A stretch of 64,000 nucleotides of DNA from Chryseobacterium takakiae (GCF_900129385.1 NZ_FQVO01000005.1:62001-126000), one strand, 5' to 3'; counted from the stretch's first letter, positions 25,881-38,745 are shown. The notes: generated by a model not told the origin, from the sequence alone. Program-made: numbers and translations.

Positions 25881-26883
25881 CTCTTAAATTAATTTTTAAA
25901 TCTACCACAAATTCCTGTTCCGAGTCTTTAATAATAAGCGTATATTGTTGAGGATATAAAATTTCCAGTCTTTTTCTCACATTTTCAATACCAATTCCTG
26001 ATCCCTGATCTTTCATCTTTTGTTTTTTATAATTTAAAAGATAGAAGTGTAATATCTCATTTTCATCAGAAATTCTCATATTGAAACCTTTATTTCTAAA
26101 ATCGCCGTGCTTGAAAGCATTTTCAACAAACGGAACTAAGATCATCGGTGAAATACGAAGATCCGGATGAAGGATTTTCTTTTCAATGACTAAAAGTTGC
26201 GGATTTTTAAACCTGAGTTTTTCCAAAGCCATCAGGCTTTCGATATAGCCGATTTCTTTTTCCAAAGCAATCCGGTCTTCGCCAAGATCTTTTGTACTGT
26301 ACCGCAGCAGGCGGCTGAGCTCTTCAATCGCGGGCAATGCATTTTCCGATTTCTGATAGACAAGAGAATAGATATTATTTAAAGAATTAAAGATAAAATG
26401 AGGATTAATCTGCGTTTTTAAAGCCTGTAATTCGGCATTTTTCTTAGCTTTTTCCATCTCAGCTCTTTCCATTTCAGCGATGATAAAATATCTGAAAAAC
26501 CAAAATGCGGTACTGATAAAGATCGTGGTACTGCTGTAAAATATATTGTCAAAGAAATAATAACTGAAAGACGTTCCCTCAGGATAATTTCTGACCCCGA
26601 AAAAAGCAGGTAAAAACCACTCTTCTATAAAATAGCGCATAACCACAAACAAACTGATGCTGATAACAAATGCAAAAACGGACTGGTACATTTTATCACT
26701 GTGAAAGAAGCGGGGAACAATAAAAAAATAATTGATATAAAAGCAAGTGAAGCTAATGGCAAAGAAAGTAAGATCAAAGACCAGGTTGCTGAAACCGTTG
26801 GCTATCCCAGGAAAAAGAATGGAAGCCAGAATGTAAACAATCCAGAAAAAAAGATGCAAATAGGTAAGCTGCTTCAGTTTCAT
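25867..26883 (-). CDS. LytS-like sensor histidine kinase
   Basis: 338 residues from the ATG at 26883, where MKLKQLTYLHLFFWIVYIL gives the typical first membrane helix. The frame stays open to 27000, so a longer form is possible. Four membrane segments occupy about 8-140. The His-kinase domain has the phosphoacceptor in KTQINPHFIFNSLNNIYSL and the ATP-binding signature PFVENAFKHG and GSGIGIENVRKRLEILY. No sensory periplasmic domain is evident. Co-transcribed and overlapping with the LytTR regulator. Confidence 0.88.
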   Translation of the reverse strand: MKLKQLTYLHLFFWIVYILASILFPGIANGFSNLVFDLTFFAISFTCFYINYFFIVPRFFHSDKMYQSVFAFVISISLFVVMRYFIEEWFLPAFFGVRNYPEGTSFSYYFFDNIFYSSTTIFISTAFWFFRYFIIAEMERAEMEKAKKNAELQALKTQINPHFIFNSLNNIYSLVYQKSENALPAIEELSRLLRYSTKDLGEDRIALEKEIGYIESLMALEKLRFKNPQLLVIEKKILHPDLRISPMILVPFVENAFKHGDFRNKGFNMRISDENEILHFYLLNYKKQKMKDQGSGIGIENVRKRLEILYPQQYTLIIKDSEQEFVVDLKINLRDENH

Positions 26884-27116
26884 ATACAAATGTACAGCTA
26901 AAGATAAAAATTTGCTTTCATTATCGATAAACATTAATTTTCTTCCGACGAAATAAATATAACCGTGCAATATGAAGCGTTTGCCTAAAACAGCTTTCAA
27001 AAAGTACTCTTTAAGAATAATTTTGAACAGACTTATTAAATATATCTCAAAAAATTCAATAAGAATTATGTAACAAAAATGAATTTACTCCGTCTAACCT
27101 GATAGTAGAAAACATC

Positions 27117-29351
27117 ATGAAAAAAACAATTACTGCTTTATCATTTCTGAGTACGGTATTAATTTTCGCACAGGAAAAGACGAATACCCAGGTTAAAGAA
27201 AAACAAATAGAAGGAATCACAATCACTAAAACTAAAAAAGCCGTTGAGCAGAAAGCCGACCGTACAATTTTTGATTTCTCCGAACAGCCCCAGCTGAATA
27301 ACGGAAATGTCCTGGAAGGAATTAAAAAGCTTCCCGGGCTGGTTTCTACCGATATTGCAGGAATGATGTATCAGGGAAAGGTGTTGGATGTGTACCTTAA
27401 CGGAAGACCTTTAAATATTACTTCTAATGAACTAAACTCTTTTCTGGAAGGCATGCCTGCCAATTCGGTAGACCGGATTGAAGTCATTACCCAGCCGGGT
27501 GCAGAATTTCCGGCGACCTCCGGAGGAGCTATCATGAATATCATTACCAATAAAAATGCAAATAAATATTTAACGGCCACCTATTCCGGAAATTATTCTT
27601 TTACAAATTATGATAAATTCCGAAGCAGAACCAGCAACTCGATAAACCTGAATGCAAGAAATAAAATCTTCGGATGGCAGCTGAATGTTGGACAAAACTA
27701 CCGTGAAAGTATGCTGAGCGGAAATCAGGATGAACTTTTGTCAAGTAATACCGATCGGTTTGGAAGAGGGTATTTTGCAAAATCAGGCCTTACTTTTGAT
27801 CTGGGACAAGACAGATTGCTTGTAAATTATGATATTTACCATAACAATAACGACAATTACACGTTAAGCAACGGTGACGGACAGGAAAAAATTCCGATTC
27901 CCAACACTACTCCACAACAATATACCTACAGAGATTTTAGTTTTGATGCTTCCGATGCTGCTCATACACTTACCACCAGACAGGAAGCAGTAGTTACTTA
28001 TCAAAAACGTTTTACTGATAAGGCCCAAAAACTGGATTTCCAATTCGGATTTACAAAATCTGACAGCAAATTTGAACAGGATAATATTTTCAGGGATGCA
28101 AAATATGCAGATTCCAATTCGCCTGAACCAAGAATCTCTTTAGGAAATGTTCTGGATAATACTTCTGATATGAGAGTTGCCAATTTTAAAGTAGATTATT
28201 CTCAGCCGTTGAATCTGCTGGATGGCGGAAAAGTAAGCTTGGGAGGTCTGTATGAACATCAGGGATTCGACACAGAAAGCAAAGGAATCACCAACCTGGA
28301 TTATACAAGACAAACAACGGCAACCTATCTGGAATTCCAGGCGAAACTTAAAAAATTTGATTTTATCTTGGGAACCCGTGCGGAAAATTATGATATTTCC
28401 GGTATTACAAGATATTACGATCAAACCAATACACTTATTGAAGCAGATCTTATCCCTTTTAACAAGTTTAAATTATTCCCGAATGCCAGTGTTCAGTATA
28501 ATCTGATGAATCAGGTCTATGTAGCGGCGAATTATAATAAAAAAATAAATCTGCCAAGTATTTCCGCACTGAATCCGAATAACGTAACATTTCAGGGCCC
28601 GAATACACAAGTAACCGGAAACCCGAACCTTCAGCCTACTATTTTTGATAACTATGAACTGAAGATTTCGGCTTTCGACTATGCATTTATCGGCTACAGC
28701 GTGAGTTCAGCAAAAAACCAGGTGGCGCAGATTATCAGGAAAGACGGTAAAAACCTGTTTAACGAGCAGATCAATATTTCAGACATGAGAATTCACAATT
28801 TCAATGTTGGGCTGCCGGTTCCGTTTATGATCTTCAGTAAACCTTTAAGCGAAATTATGAAGTTTAATTTTAACCCTGATAAAATCAATTTCATGTATAT
28901 TTATGCAGGGTATCAGAAGCATGACATTGATAATCTGAATAATAAAGGCTTTTGGATTTTCAATCTCATGACGCAGATTATTTTACCGAAAGAAATTAAA
29001 CTCACGGCAAACTACAGTTATCTAACGCCTAAAGCAGGATATTTCTACTTTACGGCGGAAAAGCCATTCAACAATTCTTTTGACCTGACTTTAACGAAGA
29101 AGTTTATGGACAACCGTCTTACTGTTTCAGTATTCGCGAATGATATTTTCAATGGGCAGGTAATGCAGGTTCGTTCAAATCCTCCTTCAGGACAATCGGT
29201 TTATATCAAAAGTAAATATGATACCCGTAATTTCGGACTTTCAGTTAATTATAAGATTCCGACGAAAAACAAGCTGGCTAAAGAAGATGCCAATATCCTG
29301 AACCAGACTAAAAAAGAAGAAAATAGCAGCGTGATGCAACAGGGACAATAA
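27117..29351 (+). CDS. outer-membrane beta-barrel receptor (TonB-dependent type)
   Basis: 744 residues. Signal peptide at 1-19 (ending IFAQ). A short plug-like domain (about 45-145; VLEGIKKLPGLVST, VYLNGRPL, VDRIEVITQPGAEFPATSGGA) leads into a large barrel of the OMP_b-brl_3 type. The terminal residues after the barrel are polar. The substrate is unknown. It is divergent from the LytS/LytT-like pair across 233 bases, so that system may control it. TAATTTTG at 27018-27025 could be its -7 box. Confidence 0.9.
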   Translation: MKKTITALSFLSTVLIFAQEKTNTQVKEKQIEGITITKTKKAVEQKADRTIFDFSEQPQLNNGNVLEGIKKLPGLVSTDIAGMMYQGKVLDVYLNGRPLNITSNELNSFLEGMPANSVDRIEVITQPGAEFPATSGGAIMNIITNKNANKYLTATYSGNYSFTNYDKFRSRTSNSINLNARNKIFGWQLNVGQNYRESMLSGNQDELLSSNTDRFGRGYFAKSGLTFDLGQDRLLVNYDIYHNNNDNYTLSNGDGQEKIPIPNTTPQQYTYRDFSFDASDAAHTLTTRQEAVVTYQKRFTDKAQKLDFQFGFTKSDSKFEQDNIFRDAKYADSNSPEPRISLGNVLDNTSDMRVANFKVDYSQPLNLLDGGKVSLGGLYEHQGFDTESKGITNLDYTRQTTATYLEFQAKLKKFDFILGTRAENYDISGITRYYDQTNTLIEADLIPFNKFKLFPNASVQYNLMNQVYVAANYNKKINLPSISALNPNNVTFQGPNTQVTGNPNLQPTIFDNYELKISAFDYAFIGYSVSSAKNQVAQIIRKDGKNLFNEQINISDMRIHNFNVGLPVPFMIFSKPLSEIMKFNFNPDKINFMYIYAGYQKHDIDNLNNKGFWIFNLMTQIILPKEIKLTANYSYLTPKAGYFYFTAEKPFNNSFDLTLTKKFMDNRLTVSVFANDIFNGQVMQVRSNPPSGQSVYIKSKYDTRNFGLSVNYKIPTKNKLAKEDANILNQTKKEENSSVMQQGQ

Positions 29352-29359
29352 TTATGCAA

Positions 29360-29392
29360 AAAAGGCGGCTCCTAATCAGAGCCGCCTTTTTA
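29360..29392. terminator. intrinsic terminator between convergent genes
   Basis: AAAGGCGGCTC (29361-29371) and GAGCCGCCTTT (29379-29389) pair perfectly across a 7-base loop, followed by TT. Confidence 0.8.
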
Positions 29393-29394
29393 CA

Positions 29395-31470
29395 TTATTT
29401 CTTAATCACTTTGACAGATTGTTTTGTCCCGTCTTTCATATCAAGAATTAAAATGTATAATCCTTGTAAAAGGTCGTCTAATACTAAGACAGACTCCGGA
29501 CGGAGATTATTTTTAATTAATTTCCCGGACGCATCTGTAACATGTATTGCTCTTACTAGTTCGGGTCTATCAATATTTATAATATCTGTGAAAGGATTTG
29601 GATAAACTTTCATCACATCCCTTTCTACTTCAGCGGTTGACAAACAGTTTCCATTTAGAGTTGCAGTCACCATGCTTCTCGGAGATTCACAAATACTCGA
29701 TACTTTCCAATTATAAAGATAATAATAATAACTTGAACTTGGATTAGCTCCAAAACTGGCTGCCGTAATGCTGCAAATTCCTGTCAAAGTATAAGGATAT
29801 GAAAATCCTGAACTAATTTCTCTACGCAGATTACTTATATCCGTTGCACCATCTACCACCAATCTGTAATTGTTACCTGCAGCAGGAACAGTAAAATTAA
29901 GGGCAACAGTATTTAAAACACCTGCAACACTAACATTTACGTTAACAGTTTTGGTTTCTAAAATAGTTCCGCTGGCATTTTTTAAATTAATTGTAATTGT
30001 ACCTGTTGTATTTGTAGGTGACATTGGATAAACATCAACTTCTTTTATTACCATGGGAGAATAGGCATCAAAAACTAATCCATAATTTGTAAAGGTTGAA
30101 TTGCCCGTAGTTGAAACAGGAATATCTTTTCCTACATACATATCGGCACTTACGTTTGCTGCGGAAACCCAATAATCAGTTGTTGCAGTAAGTGCCGGTG
30201 TTGTGAAAGTTCCTCCCGTTCCCACAATATTTCCTCCAGTACTTGCATTATACCAAGTAAGAATAGCTGTAGGACTTGTTGTTCCGGCTAATAAAGTTGC
30301 AGAACTTCCCGGACAAAATGCTGCACCAGTAGTTGTAGAAACTAAAGGCGGCTGACAGTTTGTTGTAAGCTGTAAAGCCGATAATGACCAAACACTTGTA
30401 CTACCTGAACCGCAATTTGATCTTATCCAAACATAATAGGTTGTCAAAGGAGTTAATGATGTTAAAGTAGCAGTTGTTCCTGCAATATTCGTAATTATTG
30501 GAGGTGTTGTAGATGTTGGCGGCACATTTGAGGTGCTATAATAAATATCATAACCTGAAGGAGCCGTTGAAGGGGCTGTCCAAGAAACATTTGCTGTATT
30601 TGTCGTTATCGACCCACTAGCAAGCCCTTGAGGAGCAGAACAAGCTGGGGGCGTCCAAGTATAAGTCAATCCTGAAGGAGGCATTCCTGGAACAGCATTG
30701 ATTGTATTGAAATTCTGCGTACTGGAATTTGCCGTACCTACTGTAGAATTATAGAATTCTAAACTTGTAGCATTAAGCCTATTATTAAAGTCACTATTTG
30801 AAGTCCCTCGTAAACCAATCTGAACAGTCCCTGAAATAGAAGTATTCCCTACAACATATGATCCTGATTCATAAACAGTATTAATTACATTTGATGTTTC
30901 ACTTAAACGAATCTGAAATGAAAAACTATAAGCTGTGGTTGTGGAAGTACTGTTGTTCGGACGAAAATTTTTCCACTGAACAACTACTTCACGATTTGGA
31001 GCCGTGCCTATGGTTTCCCAACTGATATTTCCTGTAATTCCGTTAATGTCGTACATACTGCTCAGATCCCTTCCAAAAGCAGCGATAGCTCCTTCATAAG
31101 CTGCCGTTCCTGAAATTGGTGAGGTGTTAGTCGTAGTAGGGGCAGTAGAGCCAAAAGTGATAAAACCATTGGTAGATACATTTATAGAGCTATAAGAAAT
31201 ACCATTAAAGAAAAAATTAAATGGTAAGACAACATTATAAACGTTACTGTTGAGACTTGTTGCAGAAGTATTTCCTGTCGCGGTTTCTAAAACTGTACCA
31301 GCAATAGGACTGAAACTTCCTGAAGATTGTGCAAAACTATAGGCGCTTACCTGAGCATTTGCAGTGTTCCAAATTCCTAATACCAAGATAATAACAAACA
31401 TTGTTTGTTTAAAGGATTTTTTTTCTCTAATCCGATCAAAAAGAGCATTGTAATTTTTTTTCATTATCAA
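29395..31470 (-). CDS. large T9SS cargo protein with Ig/Fn3-like domains
   Basis: 691 residues. The N-terminal signal peptide ends in NTANAQ near residue 40. An N-terminal domain with repeated FNFFFNGISYSSINVSTNGF phrases is typical of Bacteroidetes surface proteins. A fibronectin type III-like domain lies at about 275-365 (ANVSWTAPSTAPSGYDIYYS). An Ig-like domain (TTDYWVSAANVS) follows. The last 70 residues form a type A T9SS sorting domain (VYPNPFTDIINI, ASGKLI, GLYIL, VKVIKK). It is exported and cleaved or anchored by the type IX system. Ligand unknown. Confidence 0.9.
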   Translation of the reverse strand: MIMKKNYNALFDRIREKKSFKQTMFVIILVLGIWNTANAQVSAYSFAQSSGSFSPIAGTVLETATGNTSATSLNSNVYNVVLPFNFFFNGISYSSINVSTNGFITFGSTAPTTTNTSPISGTAAYEGAIAAFGRDLSSMYDINGITGNISWETIGTAPNREVVVQWKNFRPNNSTSTTTAYSFSFQIRLSETSNVINTVYESGSYVVGNTSISGTVQIGLRGTSNSDFNNRLNATSLEFYNSTVGTANSSTQNFNTINAVPGMPPSGLTYTWTPPACSAPQGLASGSITTNTANVSWTAPSTAPSGYDIYYSTSNVPPTSTTPPIITNIAGTTATLTSLTPLTTYYVWIRSNCGSGSTSVWSLSALQLTTNCQPPLVSTTTGAAFCPGSSATLLAGTTSPTAILTWYNASTGGNIVGTGGTFTTPALTATTDYWVSAANVSADMYVGKDIPVSTTGNSTFTNYGLVFDAYSPMVIKEVDVYPMSPTNTTGTITINLKNASGTILETKTVNVNVSVAGVLNTVALNFTVPAAGNNYRLVVDGATDISNLRREISSGFSYPYTLTGICSITAASFGANPSSSYYYYLYNWKVSSICESPRSMVTATLNGNCLSTAEVERDVMKVYPNPFTDIINIDRPELVRAIHVTDASGKLIKNNLRPESVLVLDDLLQGLYILILDMKDGTKQSVKVIKK

Positions 31471-31576
31471 TTATGTTAAAATTAATGTTAAATATAATGA
31501 TTTTATTAAACATTTAACAAAAAAATTAAAAAATTAAAAATTAAACGCTATTTAATAATCATAATAAAATACAAAA

Positions 31577-32257
31577 TCAACTGTTTGAAAACGCCAATTT
31601 CAACGTATCAATCAGGCTTAACCGATTCAGCTGCAAAGATAAATCTGCAATAATTTTCAACGTTAAAATTGCCATCATGCTTCCAACAATTCCGGGCAAA
31701 GCTCCCAGAGCAACCTGCCCGGAAAAACCTAGGATGCTTCCGTACACCAAAGGCTTTTCAAGCTTTACAGACATCATTAATCAGGTATCTCGTTTTAAAA
31801 TTGTCGGAACCGTCAACAATAATATCAAAACCTGAGATTATTTCTTCTGTATTGGATTCTTTAATTTTTTGCTCAATGCGAATGAATGTAATATGATGAT
31901 TTAAGTTCCTGACAAAATTTTCAGCATTTATTACTTAAGGAATACCTATCGTATTTTCATTGTGAATAATCTGTCGGTTAAATTATACAGCTCCACCTCA
32001 TCAAAATCTGCTACGCCAAAAGTATCAACTCCTGTAGCAGCAAGATATTGGATGATAGGACTTCCCAAGCCTCCGGCTCCAATCACCAACACTTTGGCAT
32101 TCATTATTTTTCGTTGACCTTCCAATACGATTTCTTCGATAAAGATCTGCCGGTTGTAGCGTGCAAGAATGTATTCACTTTTAATTAATAATTTATTGTT
32201 TTTAACGCCAAGAACGCAAGGTAATTTTAAAATTATTCTGAATATTTTTTCGTTCAC
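31577..32257 (-). pseudogene. thiF: broken thiF/moeB-like adenylyltransferase
   Basis: On the minus strand the intact part begins near [20 protein letters not shown] and [20 protein letters not shown], the nucleotide-binding region of ThiF/MoeB. After VELYNL a one-base deletion (near 31979) shifts the frame; the correct sense continues in another frame as [14 protein letters not shown]. An in-frame TAA follows (31935-31937), then VINAENFVRNLNHH through IIVDGSDNFKTRYLINDVCK. A second shift occurs near 31760, and LEKPLVYGSILGFSGQVA continues directly into LGALPGIVGSMMA. The usual 50-60 residues between these last two blocks, including the catalytic-cysteine side and a zinc-site half, are deleted. 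It lies at the end of the thi operon. Confidence 0.9.
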
Positions 32258-32351
32258 AAAGGCAGAACTACGTTCTTAAACTTTCAGTTTATATTCAGCA
32301 AATGATAACTATTTTTAAGTCTTTGCAGTTATTTAAATAGTTTTCAATTTT

Positions 32352-33470
32352 TTAAATTCCGCTGTAAACAGCATCCCAGTCTTTCATTATGGGATCATAG
32401 CCTGCTTTTTTGATGATATTTTTAATTTCCTCCACGCTTCTTTCGTCGCTGGTCTCAAATTGTTCCAACGATTTTTTATCCACTGCATATCCTCCCGGAT
32501 TGGTTTTAGATGCCGCACTCATCGCTGTTGCGCCCAAAGAAATGATATGATTTCTGAATTTTTCATTTTCTCTCGTGGAAATAGAAATTTCAAGATCTTC
32601 ATTCCAGATTCTGTATGCGCAGATTAATTGCAATAAATCTCTGTCGGACATCATGAAATTTGGCTCAATAATACCCTCAGCAGGCCGCAGTCTCGGAAAT
32701 GAAACAGAATATTTGCTTTTCCAATAATTTTTTTGAAGATAATCAATGTGCATTGCATTAAAAAAACTGTCGACCCGCCAGTCTTCCAGACCCAGCAAAA
32801 CGCCCAGTCCGATTTTGTGAATCCCGGCATTTCCAATTCTGTCGGGCGTTTCCAGTCGGAAACCGAAGTTTGATTTTTTTCCTTTCGGATGATATTCTTT
32901 ATACACTTCCTGATGGTAGGTTTCCTGATAAACTAAAACTGCATTCACCCCTGCTTCATGCAGCTGCCGGTATTCTTCTTCCGATAAGGGCTGAACTTCA
33001 ATCGAAATATTGGCAAAATGTGGTTTTAAAAGCCGTATGGCATTCAGAAAATAATTAATCCCAACTGTTTTATTGGCTTCACCACTAACCAGTAAAACAT
33101 GATTAACACCCATAGACTTCAAAACGGAGGCTTCAACCATCAGTTCCGTATCGGAAAGCGTTTTTCTTTTAATAGAATTATTCAGACTGAAACCGCAATA
33201 GGTACAGATATTCTGGCATTCATTACTCAAATAAAGCGGTGCATACAGCTGAATAGTTTTCCCAAACCGTTTCTGTGTAAGGCTTTGTGCCATTTTTGCC
33301 ATTATCTCCAATTTTTGGGAAGCAAAAGGCGACAGAAAATTTAAAAAATCTTCCAGGGTTTTATTCTTTTTCTGAAGGCTTTTTTCAACATCATTTACCG
33401 TTACTTTTTCAAGCCTTGCTTTTATATCATTCCATTGATATTTTTCAAAAAAATCTTTAAAACTCCTCAT
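32352..33470 (-). CDS. thiH: 2-iminoacetate synthase
   Basis: 372 residues. A radical SAM enzyme that cleaves tyrosine to give dehydroglycine for the thiazole ring of thiamin. The 4Fe-4S cluster motif CxxxCxxC is NECQNICTYCGF (C85, C89, C92). The rest includes the ThiH signature QTYHQEVYKEYHPKGKKS-like segment at about 180-200. Seventh in the thi operon. The upstream thiG stop is separated from it by a 359-base gap filled with tandem repeats. Confidence 0.95.
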   Translation of the reverse strand: MRSFKDFFEKYQWNDIKARLEKVTVNDVEKSLQKKNKTLEDFLNFLSPFASQKLEIMAKMAQSLTQKRFGKTIQLYAPLYLSNECQNICTYCGFSLNNSIKRKTLSDTELMVEASVLKSMGVNHVLLVSGEANKTVGINYFLNAIRLLKPHFANISIEVQPLSEEEYRQLHEAGVNAVLVYQETYHQEVYKEYHPKGKKSNFGFRLETPDRIGNAGIHKIGLGVLLGLEDWRVDSFFNAMHIDYLQKNYWKSKYSVSFPRLRPAEGIIEPNFMMSDRDLLQLICAYRIWNEDLEISISTRENEKFRNHIISLGATAMSAASKTNPGGYAVDKKSLEQFETSDERSVEEIKNIIKKAGYDPIMKDWDAVYSGI

Positions 33471-33520
33471 CTTTACTGAATGTTATTGTTGGATAGAATA
33501 CATTTTCTCTTTTATTTCTC

Positions 33521-33829
33521 TTGACAGGACATCATTCTGTCCTTATTTTAGGCCGTCCCTTCGGGACTCCTATTTGTTTAATCAACAGATCGAATATTAT
33601 TTATTTAATAGGATTACATCCTATCCTTTTTTAGGTCGTCCCTTCGGGACTCCTATTTGTTTAATCAACAGATTGAATATTATTTATTTAATAGGATTAC
33701 ATCCTATCCTTTTTTAGGCAGTCCCTTCGGTAATCTCTATTTGTATAATTTAATTAATCAACAGATTGAATATTATTTATTTAATAGGATTACATCCTAT
33801 CCTTTTTTAGGCCGTCCCTTTGGGACTCT
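33521..33829. repeat. 83-bp tandem repeat between thiG and thiH
   Basis: Units begin at 33551, 33634, 33717 and 33810, giving periods of 83, 83 and 93 bases; the last carries a short AT insertion. Each unit begins GGCCGTCCCTTCGGGACTCC or a variant, a short hairpin (GTCCC-TTCG-GGAC) with a UUCG loop, and ends GGATTACATCCTATCC. A degenerate unit lies at about 33521-33550. The third copy has lost the GGGAC arm. The array fills the gap inside the operon; no coding frame is supported. Confidence 0.9.
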
Positions 33830-34606
33830 TTAATCGAACAAAAAAGAAGTTAAGGGACTTGAGGCTTCCGCATGGTTTGAAATCGCTCCCAAGCCGGATT
33901 CAAAAGCTCTTCTTCCCGCAATCACACCTTCTTTAAAAGCCAACGCCATGCTAACAGGATTCTGTGCCACCGCAATAGCTGTGTTCACCAGGACCGCATC
34001 CGCTCCCATTTCCATCGCTTTCGCCGCGTCGGAAGGTGCGCCAATTCCTGCATCTACCACAACAGGGACATTGCTCTGACTGATAATAATTTCTAAAAAG
34101 TCCAGTGTTTTCAATCCTTTATTCGTTCCAATAGGTGCTCCCAAAGGCATTACCACTGCTGTTCCTGCATCTTCCAGGCGCTTACATAAAACCGGATCGG
34201 CATGAATATACGGCATCACGATAAATCCTAATTTCGCAAGCTCTTCCGTAGCATATAATGTTTCGATGGGATCCGGAAGCAGGTATTTCGGATCGGGATG
34301 AATTTCGAGCTTCACCCAGTTCGTTTCTAAAGCTTCTCTCGCTAATTGTGCCGCCAATACGGCTTCTTTGGCTGTTCTCGCTCCTGAAGTGTTGGGTAAA
34401 AGGTAAGATTTTGTCGGTTTTAAAGCGTTTAAAATATCGTCTTCCTGCGAGTGGGCATCAATTCTCTTCAAGGCCATCGTTACCAACTCACTCTCTGATG
34501 CCATGATGGAATTCGTCATTTCAGAAAGGTTCCCGAATTTTCCCGTTCCCAGAAACAATCTTGATTTGAAGGTTCTGTCTGCAATGGTTAGGTTTTGATT
34601 ATTCAT
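33830..34606 (-). CDS. thiG: thiazole synthase
   Basis: 258 residues, a TIM-barrel enzyme that makes the thiazole phosphate of thiamin from deoxyxylulose phosphate, ThiS thiocarboxylate and dehydroglycine. [10 protein letters not shown] near the N-terminus and [10 protein letters not shown], with the Schiff-base lysine, are typical. The phosphate-binding end is [28 protein letters not shown]. Four bases overlap the thiE stop region (ATGA), so translation is coupled. thiH follows only after the tandem repeat. Confidence 0.96.
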   Translation of the reverse strand: MNNQNLTIADRTFKSRLFLGTGKFGNLSEMTNSIMASESELVTMALKRIDAHSQEDDILNALKPTKSYLLPNTSGARTAKEAVLAAQLAREALETNWVKLEIHPDPKYLLPDPIETLYATEELAKLGFIVMPYIHADPVLCKRLEDAGTAVVMPLGAPIGTNKGLKTLDFLEIIISQSNVPVVVDAGIGAPSDAAKAMEMGADAVLVNTAIAVAQNPVSMALAFKEGVIAGRRAFESGLGAISNHAEASSPLTSFLFD

Positions 34607-35217
34607 TGTAAAGTTGTTTTAAATTTAGTAATAATGGAAGGCTGTGCTGTAATCTGTCCTGAAACAGCCACTCCGTAGACTCCGATCTGCTGTAATAATT
34701 CTATATCATTCAGTACTACGCCACCAATGGCGAAGATTTTAGGAATTTTCATTGATTTTTCTTTTAATTCCTGTACAATATTCTGATATCCTCTGAACCC
34801 TAAAACCGGGCTCAGCTGTTCCTTTGTTGTTGTAAATCTGAGCGGACCTAGACCAATATAATCGCAGGGTTCTACCATTCGCTGCAGTACGTCCTGAAAT
34901 GTATTGGCCGTTCCGCCGATGATTTTATCTTCTCCCAGCAGATGTCTCGCCGTTTCCACCGACATATCATTGAGCCCTAAATGAACACCATCCGCATCGA
35001 TTTCCCTAGCAATATAAACATGATCATTAATGATGCAAACCGTTCGATAATCCGCACATAACTTTTTTGAAATTTCGCAAAGTCTAATAAAATCTTTTTC
35101 GGGGGCATTTTTCCAGCGAACCTGGATCCACTGTACGCCATTGTCGAGTACTTTTCGGATATTCGTTTCCTGCTCTTCTCTTGTGAAACCTTGAGAGATG
35201 TATTGTAATTTTTCCAT
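34603..35217 (-). CDS. thiE: thiamin-phosphate synthase
   Basis: 204 residues. It joins HMP pyrophosphate and thiazole phosphate. The conserved features are [53 protein letters not shown] and FAIGGV. All active-site segments look intact, unlike the related gene at 36052. It overlaps thiG by four bases. A 115-base gap separates it from thiD upstream. Confidence 0.93.
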   Translation of the reverse strand: MEKLQYISQGFTREEQETNIRKVLDNGVQWIQVRWKNAPEKDFIRLCEISKKLCADYRTVCIINDHVYIAREIDADGVHLGLNDMSVETARHLLGEDKIIGGTANTFQDVLQRMVEPCDYIGLGPLRFTTTKEQLSPVLGFRGYQNIVQELKEKSMKIPKIFAIGGVVLNDIELLQQIGVYGVAVSGQITAQPSIITKFKTTLQ

Positions 35218-35332
35218 TTTTCTATTTTAATTTGAACACTAAGGTCACAATGCTTTAATAATATTATACTTTTTTGAGGTTTACAAAGGCGTTTAACTTA
35301 ACAAAGACAGCAAAGGCTTAAATTCACAATTT

Positions 35333-36051
35333 TCAAGAATGAAATCCTAATAAAGTTGGATTGCTTATTAAAAATTTTTCGATGTATTCTTTTGCATTTC
35401 GGCAAGCTTGTTCAACATTTTGCCCTAGAGCTAAATGACTTGCAATGGCGGAAGAAAGCACGCAACCCGAACCGTGTTTCGGATAAAATACAGACGTTGT
35501 ATTATTAATTTCAATCGAAATTTCTTTTCCCTTTTCCATCAGAATATCTGTTCCGATATTGTCTTCCCGGTGGCCACCTTTTATTAATATTGAACATGAA
35601 TTTCCCAGTTCTTCAAAAAGACCTTCTGTTTTCAAAATATTGTATTCATTATAATTTGGAGTGATTAAAGTAATCTGCCGGATGATATATTTTAATTGTG
35701 AAATAGTATTCATATCAAAAAAAGAAAATTCGGAGGTGCTTTTCAAAACGGGGTCCCAGATAATTTTAGCTTCGGGATTATTGAATGTAATGGTTTTAAT
35801 AATTTCGTTTAAAAATTCGGCGTCTTTTACCACCCCTATTTTTACAGCTTTCACCTCATATTTTTTCATTAAAACATGAATGGAGTTTACAGTTTCTTGT
35901 AAAGACTGCCATTTCAAACTCAGACATTCAGATTCTGTCTGTAACGTCATTGCCGTACAAACAGCCAATCCCTGAACTTTTAACTGTTCAAATGTTTTAA
36001 TATCCGCCATTACACCCGCTCCACCACTCGGATCGAAGCCGGCTATACTCA

Positions 36052-36076
<25 letters not shown>
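35333..36076 (-). CDS. thiD: HMP/HMP-phosphate kinase
   Basis: 247 residues. It phosphorylates hydroxymethylpyrimidine and its phosphate to HMP pyrophosphate. MSIAGFDPSGGAGVMADIKTF at the N-terminus and KHGSGCVLSSAIASHLALG with the catalytic cysteine are the two signatures. The start overlaps the upstream thiE-like gene by 25 bases; a start at the internal ATG eight codons later is less likely given the overlap pattern in the operon. Confidence 0.95.
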
Positions 36077-38668
<2,592 letters not shown>

Positions 38669-38727
38669 TCCTAATTTTTTTAAATATACTTTAGGAATGT
38701 CCATCATTGTACAATAGAATGTACAGC

Positions 38728-38745
38728 AAAAGTCATCTCACTTTT
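38728..38745 (-). promoter_or_regulatory. alternative hairpin downstream of the TPP aptamer
   Basis: On the mRNA AAAAGT (38745-38740) can pair with ACTTTT (38733-38728). The same AAAGT is the 3' strand of the aptamer P1 helix, so the two pairings exclude each other. TGTACA (38725-38720) and TGTACA (38713-38708) can form a further stem just before the thiS leader end. No T run follows, so translational rather than termination control is more likely. Confidence 0.4.

Noticed and set aside
31577..32257. Two separate genes (66 and 103 residues)
   Set aside because: They are consecutive fragments of one ThiF/MoeB-like protein in shifted frames, with matching sense in between. Described as a single pseudogene.
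33521..33829. CRISPR array
   Set aside because: Units are about 83 bases and almost identical throughout, with no conserved short repeat alternating with unique spacers and no cas genes nearby. It is a tandem hairpin repeat.
38669..38707. Longer ThiS start at 38707
   Set aside because: Would add 13 residues not usual in ThiS and places the start codon inside the stem region downstream of the riboswitch. The ATG at 38668 gives the normal length.
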